From Agapanthus africanus (lineage: Eukaryota > Streptophyta > Magnoliopsida > Asparagales > Amaryllidaceae): a stretch of DNA of 64,000 nucleotides. The position numbers and the translations under genes were made by a program. Below, one piece after another: positions 56,269 to 64,000 of the stretch. The notes under the pieces were generated by a model. It was not told the DNA's origin. It saw only the letters and a program-made list of their open reading frames with translations, and ran no database searches. The stretch is from positions 560,796,315 through 560,860,314 of the forward strand of contig CM057346.1 in NCBI GenBank assembly GCA_030015575.1. The letters run 5' to 3'. Position 1 is the first letter of the stretch. The number at the start of each line of letters is the position of its first letter.

Positions 56269-58557
56269 CGTGTAGTATTTCTTGAGATATGGGCCATTGA
56301 TGGGTGACATGGGCCTTTCTCCCTCGGCACTTATTAGTTGGTAGGATCCTCCGTCGAACACTTTCTCGATGACGTATGGTCCTTCCCAGTTTGGCTCAAA
56401 TTTTCCCTTGGCATGTCAATTGGGGATGATCGGTCTTTTGAGGACCAACACCAATTCACCTTTCTTGAAAGCACGAAGACGGGTTATCTTGTCATAAGCC
56501 CGTGACATTTGGGCTCGGTATAGCTCCAGATTTTGCTGCACCGCGAGCCTCTTTTCTTCGAGGGCATCGAGCTCTTCAAGTCGAAGGAGAACGTTTTCCT
56601 CCTCCGTCAACTCGTGCTGAACGGCCATTCGTAAGCTTGGAACTTCGACTTCGAGGGGGAGGACCGCCTCCACTCTGAAGATCAATGAGTATGGAGTGGA
56701 CTGTGTTGGAGTACGGTGCGTGGTACGATATGCCCACAACGCCTCGTGAAGTTTGAGATTCCTGTCTCTCTTGTTGGCTGAAGCATTTTTCCTCAGGAGC
56801 TTGCATAGAGTCTTATTGAAGGCTTCGGCTAGCCCATTGACTCTTGGATTATAGATGGAGGAATATCTCCAGTCTATCTTATGCTGAGTAGCGAACCTTG
56901 AGACATTGAAGCTCTTGAAAGAAGGCCCATTGTCGGAAATGATTCTTCTTGGTGTACCGAAACGGTATAGAATATTATGCTGGAAGAATGTCAGAATATC
57001 TTTTGTCTTGATTTCTTTTAGCGGGACAGCTTCATCCCATCTGGAGAAGTAGTCTGTCGCGGCCAATATGAACCGGTGGCCTTTGGATGATGGAGGATCA
57101 ATTGGGCCAACAATGTCGGTGCCCCAAACTTCAAAGGGCCACGACGCCACCGTTGAATGCAACGGATTGGGATGCTTGTGAATGAAATCACCATGGATTT
57201 GGCAGATCTGACATTTCTTTGCATGCTCTCCGCAATCCCGTATCATGGTGGGCCAGTAATACCCAAGCCGTTTGATTTGAAGTCGCATCTTGGGGCCAGA
57301 TTGGTGAGCGCTGCAAACGCCCGAGTGAACATCTTTCATGACCTTTTGGGCTTCGGCCAATGACAGACACCTGAGCCAGAGTTGGTCATATGACCTGCGG
57401 TATAACGTGTTATTTACAAACACGTATCGGAGAGCTCTTTTCTTCAGCTGAATCCTCGCAGATTTTTCTTCGGGCAGCTTGTCGTATCGGAAGTACTCTA
57501 TGAAGGGTTTTCTCCAATCGGGCTCGTCTTGGATGATCGAAGCTTCTTCGGCAGAACTGCTCTTCTGTTCCGCGCTTTCCTCTTCCCGTAGAGAGAATAG
57601 GGGTAGAATTTGTCGGCTCCTAACTGTGATCAGAATTTCGTCCATGTCAGGATCAGCCAGCTCCTTGGCTAGGCGAGCGAGTATGTCGGCTTTTCCGTTC
57701 AACGCTCTGGGGATTCTCATTAGTTCAATGTGAGTGAACCGTTTCATGAGTTCCACCGTTCGGCCTCTGTACCGAGCTAACTCGGGTTTGTATATCTTAT
57801 AGTCGCCGCTTACTTGGTTGACAACAAGCTGGGAGTCACCGTAAACCCGTAGCCGAAGAATTTCCATTTCTATGGCGAGCTCCAAACCAGCTATCAGGGC
57901 TTCATACTCAGCTTCATTGTTTGTCCGAGGCTCGGTGAGAGCAAAAGAACGCCGTAGGGTTCCCATTGATGGCGTGATGAACACCAATCCTATCCCCGCT
58001 TTTACCTCCGGGACGCTTGATCTGCCGGAGCTCTTTATTGATGAGGCCCCATCGAAGTAGAGCTCCCAACATGCCTCATCTTCCTCGAGGTGCAGCACTT
58101 GTTCATCGGGTAACTCACAATTTAGCGGCGACCCTTCTGGTATGGGATGAGCAGCGAGAAAGTCTGCAAGAGCTTTCCCTTTTACTGCTTTCTGAGGGGT
58201 ATAAACTATGTCAAACTCAAGTAGCATGACAGCCCATCTTGCCATTCTGCCGGCTAGGCTTGCTTTGGTCATCAAGTGTTTGAGCGGGTCGACCTTGGAG
58301 ATCAGCATAACCCGATGAGCGAGCAAATAGTGCCTCAGCTTCTTCACAGCAAATATTAGAGCCAGGCATTGCTTTTCGATTGGGGAGTAGTTGTGTTCCG
58401 CCCCGACTAGAGTTCGACTGAGGTAGTAGAGGGCATTTTCTTTTCCCTCCTTGTTATTCTGGGCTAGGAGCGCACCGAGTGACTCGTCCAGCGCGGCAGT
58501 GTAGAGAATCAACGGTTTATTTGGAATGGGAGCGGCCAGCACTGGAGGGTGCAACAA
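56269..58557 (-). CDS. Tat-B RNase H, second RNase H and integrase
   Basis: An open frame of 713 codons (56416-58557) plus the integrase tail toward 56269. RT-linked RNase H is at residues 18-150 (ALYYLSRTL, NYSPIEKQCLALIFAVKKLR). The archaeal-type second RNase H is at 164-300: FDG (D169), NNEAEYEAL (E215), GDSQ (D241), KADILA (D291). Integrase zinc finger H411, H418, C449, C452. Integrase core D481, D542, E578, an exact DD35E spacing. C-terminal module with RAFKKGELVLVL, and GPYV near 56350. This architecture is diagnostic of the Tat group. In an active relative it would remove template RNA and insert the cDNA. The element as a whole is broken. Confidence 0.9.
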
Positions 58558-58563
58558 GTATTG

Positions 58564-59088
58564 TTAGATGCTTTCGAACGCTGCTTGACATTCGGCATCC
58601 CAGATAAAAGGAGCTCCTTTCTTCATGAGCTTTGAGAAGGGCCTACATCTCCACGATAAATTTGAGATAAACCTCCGTATATAAGCAAGCTTGCCTTGAA
58701 AAGATCTTAGCTGCGTCAGACTCTTCGGAGGGGGCATCTCCATAATGGCCTTTATCTTTGATGGGTCAACTTCGATCCCTCGATGTCGGACTATGAAGCC
58801 CAGGAATTTTCCCGATGACACGCCAAAAGCGCACGTCAGAGGATTCATCTTCAGATCGTATTCTCTCAGTCTGGTGAGAACGGTCCTGAGATCTTGGATA
58901 TGGTCGGCCTTGGCTTTAGTCTTGACGACCAGATCATCCACATAGCATTCGACGACTTTATGGATTAGGTCATCAAAGATATTAGTCATTGCTCTTTGAT
59001 ATGTAGCACCTGCGTTCTTCAGTCCGAATGGCATTACCTTGTAGCAATATATTCCGATCGGGGTTTTATAGAGCGTGAATGAGAACAT
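58564..59088 (-). pseudogene. Tat-B reverse transcriptase fragment
   Basis: Minus strand: IGIYCYKVMPFGLKNAGATY, YVDDLVVKTKAKADH (the YxDD catalytic box), KMNPLTCAFGVSSGKFLGFI and VRHRGIEVDPSKIKAI. Typical Tat-group palm and thumb. Broken as part of the element. Confidence 0.85.
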
Positions 59089-60559
59089 CTCTAAGCTCCT
59101 TTGATAGGACCAAGGCGTCGTAGATGCTCAGGAGAGACGGAAGCTTCCGGAGATGTGCCAAGACATTATAGTCCACCGAGGAAGGACTTATGTTTTCATC
59201 AGCCGGTTCTCTGCCATCTTCTTCATTAGCGACTTGTTTTTCATTCCCTTTTGGGGCGTTGCCCTGATTTGGCGGTAGAGCCCTGCCGCTTCTGAGCTGG
59301 ATTTGATTGGCCTTTGTGGTGAGTTCCTCGTCCTCTTTGGGAAAACATAGCTCATCCTCGGAGTCGCTGCCAAGATGGATGGCGTAGCAGGTCACTACTG
59401 GGATCTCTTCATCGGAGTCTTCTTCTAACTCCTCCAGAATTTCAGCCGCTTGTACAGGGAAGAACTCCTTCAATTGAATCAATGTTCTTTCCTTTTGTTC
59501 ATATTCTTTGAGGGAATCGATATATTTTTGAATGGTCGATCTCCCTGCAGACTCTTTTTCGCTCCGAGCTGCACTTTTCTTCTTCTTGAGCTTCTTGGAT
59601 TTTGAGCCTGATGGAGCCGCATTGGCAGCTGGACTGGTAGGCTTCTTCTGCCCTTCCCATTCCGTCCTGGGTTCTTTCCGAAGTAGTTTTATCATCTTCT
59701 TCGTCTTATTAGATATGTGCATACTCCACGGAGGCCGCGATGAGTCAGTTTCGTTTGTCAGGGCAGCAGGTTCAGCTGTCTGCTCCCAGAAGGCTTCAAC
59801 TTCTGTCTGTATAAAGTTGGCGGTTGCAACTTGATTGTTCACCAACACGCTTTTGGACAGCTCGATCTCTCCAGCCTTGTACTGCTTCTCGACCCAGTCT
59901 TTGAAGATATAGCAATCCTCGATCGCATGGCTCACTACTCGGTGGTACGGGCAATACAGAGGATTGTCGGTCATTTTTGCTTCTTCGGGTCTTTTCGACT
60001 CCGGCAATTGTAGGCCATTGTTTAAGGCATCTTTAAATATCTTGCGGACCTTATCCCTTCTGGAAGAGTAAACCTTGTTCTTTTTCTCCTCTAGGGAAGG
60101 CCCATCTCCTTCCAGCAATGGCTTTCGAGACCGGTTGGTTTTGGATTCGCCCGCCCTTCGCTTTTCTTCATTGTCGGACGCATTGAAGACATTGGTACTG
60201 CTGGAACTCCCGCTTCTACGGCTGTCGTCCCGCTTGCTTTTCCAAGTTTTGTTTCTCTGAGAGTCCGGCGGGGACTCTTGCTTCGAGCGTTCCAGCATTT
60301 GGACTTTCTTGGTTAGCTCTTGAAACGTCTTGAGGCCTACCGTACACAAGAATGGTTCCATCCAATTGCTGAGGTTCCCAATGAGAAGGCTGACGGACTG
60401 GTCCTGCTCCAGCGGCGGTTCGCACTTGACCGTGAGATTACGCCATCGGGCAATAAAGTCGGTGTTGCTTTCATTCTTCCCCGGCTTGGTCCTTACAAGG
60501 TCGGCAATGGAGATTTTATCACTGACACTCATGAACCTTTGCCGAAACAGGGACTCCAT
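59066..60559 (-). CDS. Tat-B gag, C-terminal part (497-codon frame)
   Basis: The start (ESLFRQRFMSVSDKISIADL, SNTDFIARWRNLTVKC, QSVSLLIGNL) is the retrotransposon gag (capsid-like) fold. The middle is basic and serine rich. Residues 202-216 hold YCPYHRVVSHAIEDC, a C-x2-H-x4-H-x4-C knuckle-like module with a conserved tail (IFKDWVEKQYKAGEIELS). The C-terminus carries the DYNVLAHLRKLPSLLSI block shared with Tat-A. In relatives gag forms the virus-like particle and binds RNA. The element is broken. Confidence 0.75.
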   Translation of the reverse strand: MESLFRQRFMSVSDKISIADLVRTKPGKNESNTDFIARWRNLTVKCEPPLEQDQSVSLLIGNLSNWMEPFLCTVGLKTFQELTKKVQMLERSKQESPPDSQRNKTWKSKRDDSRRSGSSSSTNVFNASDNEEKRRAGESKTNRSRKPLLEGDGPSLEEKKNKVYSSRRDKVRKIFKDALNNGLQLPESKRPEEAKMTDNPLYCPYHRVVSHAIEDCYIFKDWVEKQYKAGEIELSKSVLVNNQVATANFIQTEVEAFWEQTAEPAALTNETDSSRPPWSMHISNKTKKMIKLLRKEPRTEWEGQKKPTSPAANAAPSGSKSKKLKKKKSAARSEKESAGRSTIQKYIDSLKEYEQKERTLIQLKEFFPVQAAEILEELEEDSDEEIPVVTCYAIHLGSDSEDELCFPKEDEELTTKANQIQLRSGRALPPNQGNAPKGNEKQVANEEDGREPADENISPSSVDYNVLAHLRKLPSLLSIYDALVLSKELRDVLIHAL

Positions 60560-60621
60560 TTGGGCAAAGGTAATGACGGACCCGTCCGGTATACTCGCAT
60601 ACCAGTCGAAGGCGACGCCGG

Positions 60622-62320
60622 TCAGGCTGTTGCAAACTGACGAAGAAGGAGCGCGTCATTGCCCCCTATATTTCCGCACGATGCTTTGAAGTGGGCGACG
60701 TGCTGATTTGCATTCCCCGTTCCATCAAATCTTCCGAACTTAGGAATAACGTAGCCGCTTGGGAACTCAATCAGATCGTACTGCGCGGGATATGGCCGCC
60801 CGCTACTGCCGATTTCTTTCTGAGCTTCAGCTTTGGCCACCAATGTTTTAACCTTGCTGGTGACCAAATCCATTATCCAATCCTGTGTTAGTGGGATAGT
60901 GTTATCTGGGGCCAAGGCGTCACCAGAAGCGGAATGTGGCCGGCTTTCATGCGGCTCGACCAGTTTTGGTCCCAAAAGAACAGGCATTGGCTGCCTCGGA
61001 TTGTCATCACCCGGCTGATTAGTAGCGGCTTGTGCTTGATTGGGAGGCGCTCGAGCAATTTGAGCTGTAAGCTGCATCACCACGTTCGTTAAGTCGTCAA
61101 TCTTCGAATAGAGCTTGTCCATCTCTTTATCTTTGCTCCTGAGCTGTTTTCGAAGCACTTGAAGCAGCTCTTACTCCGCAGTCCTGGGGCGGAAAGTCGG
61201 CTCTTCCTCGATGTCCGAGCTTGACTCTGCATGGACCGAGGTGTCTTTCTGCCTATCATCCTCATCGATAGGGTTTTCTTCATCCAGCGAGGGCGGCTGT
61301 TCTTGGGCAGCGGCAACCACATTCAGGCTAGATTGGGCTTGGGATGTGGTGGCCCCATCCTTGCTTTTACTGCGAAGGTTGTCGCTGGGGTGCCCGCCCG
61401 CCATATAGACTGTATGGATGATATATCCGGCCGTCTTTCTATCATTGGCAGCCGATTTCACGGATCGCTGTCTTGACCCCCTTGTTTCGGTAGCTGGTAA
61501 TTGATTGAAGGCGGCTGGCCTAACCAGGTTCTTGAATGGTGCTGGCGCTTCTTTTCTGGGTTTGCCCCACTACTTTCGTGCGGCACAGAGTGCTTGATAG
61601 ACTCTTGAAGAGACAGTGTCATACTTCTTCTGTTGGGGCCGGGACACGTCTCTTTGTGGCACTGTTCGGACCGCCGTCTTCTTGATTCTGGCAGTCATGG
61701 CATTTTTCTGAACCCACTTCAGAGGCTCGAAGGAATTGCTGATTCTTACGTCCGACTCAGCCGTCGTCGTGGGGCAACCTTGCACTTGGAACTTCACACG
61801 ATTCCATTTGGCCGAAGCCCTGGCCCTCTTGTTGGCTCGATACCTGAGCCGCTTCTGCCTTAACTTTTCTGTTCTAAGCACTTGGCAGACTTCTGCTCTT
61901 TGGGAAGACGCCGCAGACCGGGCGATGGAGGGACTTGGAGATACGCTCGATTGTGCATTTGTTGGAGTCCCCGCCTGAGCTCATCCGCAACATTTGATGT
62001 TGCCCTTTGTACCGAAGTTCTTGCCCCCCCACTGGAGCACCAGAGAATCGTTCAGATACCGTTTTAAGTTTCGGTTGTGGTGCCTTGGCGATCACGACAT
62101 TCGGCCTCTTACCCCTTGAGACCGGCTTGGCCACCTGTTCCGCCGGGATCTCCGCCAGATGAGCGCTACCAGCAGGGTAGATGATGACGGAGCCAAACTG
62201 GCGGGGCGGTTCCTCCCACTGTTGACTGAGGCTTGCGGGGAGAACCACACGAGCGTTGATTTTGACCACGTACGGAATCGGGGTCACGTTGGAAGCTGAA
62301 TTCGTCTGGGGAGACATTGT
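60622..62320 (-). pseudogene. Tat-B gag, N-terminal region
   Basis: Minus-strand stretches from MSPQTNSASNV near 62317 down to 60622. 61158-60622 has a coiled-coil-like start (MDKLYSKIDDLTNVVMQL) and a Tat gag entry (PSGYVIPKFGRFDGTGNANQ). The upstream stretches are low complexity and not otherwise recognised. Broken. Confidence 0.6.
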
Positions 62321-62434
62321 CGTCGAAGGTTGATTGCTGCATGGAAAAAAGAACATCATTTCAGTATAGGCAATCGATATGTATATTGATTGAGTTCGCA
62401 TGAACGTTTAACCCGAAATATGGGAGGAGAGATT

Positions 62435-62453
62435 GGTCCCACCGGGCGTGCCA
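62435..62453 (-). promoter_or_regulatory. Candidate primer-binding site of Tat-B
   Basis: Minus strand TGGCACGCCCGGTGGGACC, about 12 nt inside the 5' LTR end. The TGG start is the complement of a tRNA CCA tail. I could not assign the tRNA species with confidence. Confidence 0.6.
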
Positions 62454-62465
62454 GAATCTGTATGG

Positions 62466-64000
62466 TGTTTTTCGTCACCCCATTGAGATGGGAATACGCG
62501 CGCGCTTGTCAGACGTACTACAGATTCCCCTTTCCTAGGGTAGGCCAGGGTTTAATGATTATGGGGATTCGAATCTCCGGCAGCCGCGGACTAAGCTGCC
62601 GTTAATTACCCCTCGCCTTTGGGGCGAGGGAACCTCCGATTAATGGGTTAAACTGGTCATGCGAACTCGATGTGCAGTGTACGTATGTTTTGTTTTGGAG
62701 GAGGGTTTAAATATATCGAGAGCCACGCAGAGTTTTTACGGGGGTCCCGCTACCCGGATAGCGGGCTGGGGGTCAAGGGGGCTAGCAGCCCCCTTGCGGG
62801 ATACGGGGCAGCGTCCCGTTAGAAATTTTTTTCTAACAGGGACAGTGTCGTGGAGTATGTGCGTATGTAAATATGTATACATATGTACAGATATACATGT
62901 ATATATATAAAAAGGGGAAAAGACATCCAAAGGATGCGTGGGGACAGCACCTTGGGCGCTGTGCGCCTAGGTGCTGTGCGCTCAGGCGCTAGAATGCCAC
63001 GTGTCGGCACATGGGCGCTCTGCGCTTGAGCACTGGGCGCTTGAGCGCAAGTGCGCCATGTGTCGGCGCGGGGGCGACTTGCGCTCGAGCACTTGTGCTT
63101 GAGCGCAAGCACGCCACGTGTCGACACGGGGGCGACTTGCGCTGGAGCGCAAGCGCGCCACGTGTCGGCACGGGGGCGACTTGCGCTCGAGCGCTTGCGC
63201 TGGAGCGCAAGCGCGCCACGTGTCGGCACGGGGGTGACTTGCACTCGAGCGCTTGCGCTTGAGCGCAAGCGCGCCACGTGTCGACACGCGGGCGCCCTGC
63301 GCTTGAGCGCCGGCGAGAAAAAGAGGCTTTTAGCCTAAAAAAATTTCTCAGAAGAGAAATCAGAGAGGAGTTGGACTCCTGAATGTGTGTTTTTTTTTGG
63401 TTTAGTGAACGATGTTCTTCTTCCTCCTCCTCTATTAGCTGGATCTTGAAGATCAAGAGATATGGGATTTCTAAAAATCTCTTTTTTTTGAGATCTAATG
63501 GAAGATCTGTGTTCCCCTTTATGGGTTTTGTGGTGAAAAACTAATTTGTTTTTGAAAAGGAAGAGTAAAACTCTTGATTTAATTCAAAAGAAAGAAGAAG
63601 GTCTTGGAACCTTGAAGAAGGAAGAAAGATCTCAGATCTGAAACTTTTTTTTGGAGAGAGAAAAAGTTGTTAGATTTTTTCATTGCCTTTATAGGCCATA
63701 CACTTTACACATAGCCCCTTGGGCTTCACAAAATGGCATTTTGCCTATCCCATGGCTCATGTGCCATTTCTTTTTGCACATAAGCCATGGGCTTTACAAA
63801 AATTTGGCTTTATGCCTATTTTTATTACATTTATCCATAAAATAAAATAAAAGAAATGCAACAAAATTATTTATTACAAAATTTTTATCTCGGTATGGGG
63901 GAAGGCCGACCGCTTCATGTTCGGGCTCGACCCGGGCATGGGCCCACTGGATCTGGGCTTGGGCCTACTGGATCTGGGCTTGGGCCCACTTGGCTTGGGG
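62466..64000 (-). mobile_element. 5' LTR of Tat-B (cut by window edge)
   Basis: It aligns with 52243-53751 and is about 50 bp short of complete at the window edge. Compared with the left LTR it carries one extra 58-bp CACGTG unit (array at about 63050-63295) and an extra ~21-bp GATCTGGGCTTGGGCC-type unit near 63950-63985. The target duplication cannot be checked because the far flank is outside the window. Confidence 0.85.
63050..63295 (-). repeat. CACGTG-cored repeat array in Tat-B 5' LTR (five units)
   Basis: Same unit family as 52830-53025 (GCGCCACGTGTCGGCACG start, 44 or 58 bp), with one more unit. Confidence 0.85.

Larger units (their letters stand above)
52243..64000 (-). mobile_element. 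Tat-B: Tat-group Ty3/gypsy element, minus strand, nearly full length
   Basis: Left LTR 52243-53751 and right LTR 62466 to beyond the window. Between them, read on the minus strand, are a candidate PBS (62435-62453), gag region (59066-62320), RT fragment (58564-59088), RNase H / second RNase H / integrase (56269-58557), a 2.5 kb 3' non-coding region rich in tandem repeats, and a polypurine tract (53752-53765). I recognised no protease. LTRs differ by only a few percent by eye. Broken, about half a dozen breaks, although the integrase frame looks well kept. It interrupts the Tekay element. Confidence 0.85.

Noticed and set aside
1-64000. A CRISPR array, bacterial operon, or a host protein-coding gene with introns
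   Set aside because: The spaced repeats are LTR enhancers, satellites or microsatellites. All recognisable protein matches are retroelement gag or pol. No exon-like run outside the elements was found.

Overview
This 64 kb window is plant nuclear heterochromatin made almost entirely of nested LTR retrotransposons. I find no host gene, no host rRNA or tRNA gene and no CRISPR array. The families seen (Angela-like Ty1/copia, Tekay-like chromovirus, and two Tat-group Ty3/gypsy elements with a second RNase H) point to a seed plant, probably a flowering plant with a repeat-rich genome. I cannot name the species.

Bases 1-37774 belong to one Angela-like copia family. The oldest layer is a minus-strand tandem array: internal region - LTR (1943-3961) - internal region - LTR (19771-21785, followed by an extra 300-bp LTR end) - internal region - LTR (36276-37774). 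Two younger relatives are nested inside it. One is plus-strand (6753-16764, target duplication TGAAT, LTRs about 2% different). The other is minus-strand (24768-34965, target duplication GAATA, LTRs under 1% different). Their internal regions have no long reading frame. The half next to the polypurine tract nevertheless carries many short, colinear matches to copia integrase, reverse transcriptase and RNase H. The family therefore seems to have spread recently while already lacking coding capacity, presumably using proteins supplied in trans.

Bases 37775-64000+ are a chain of gypsy insertions. A broken Tat-group element (Tat-A, plus strand, starts 37775) sits in the last copia LTR. A Tekay-like chromovirus (minus strand, starts 46768) sits in Tat-A's second RNase H. 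A second Tat-group element (Tat-B, minus strand, 52243 to beyond the window) sits next to the Tekay reverse transcriptase. Tat-B keeps an open RNase H / second RNase H / integrase frame with a full DD35E triad, a gag frame, a primer-binding site, both LTRs (the right one cut by the window edge) and a 2.5 kb 3' non-coding region. That region holds a 20-copy, 30-bp tandem repeat and several longer repeated modules, resembling the known birth of satellites in Tat/Ogre 3' regions.

The most interesting points are: coding-dead copia copies that moved recently; the tandem and self-nested layout, which creates a 10-kb inverted repeat; the nascent satellite in Tat-B; CACGTG-cored palindrome arrays in the LTRs of both Tat elements; an unusual order of gag-like and protease modules in Tat-A; and a tRNA-like pol III promoter motif in the Tekay LTR. 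All lineage calls rest on motif recognition by eye. No database search was run.
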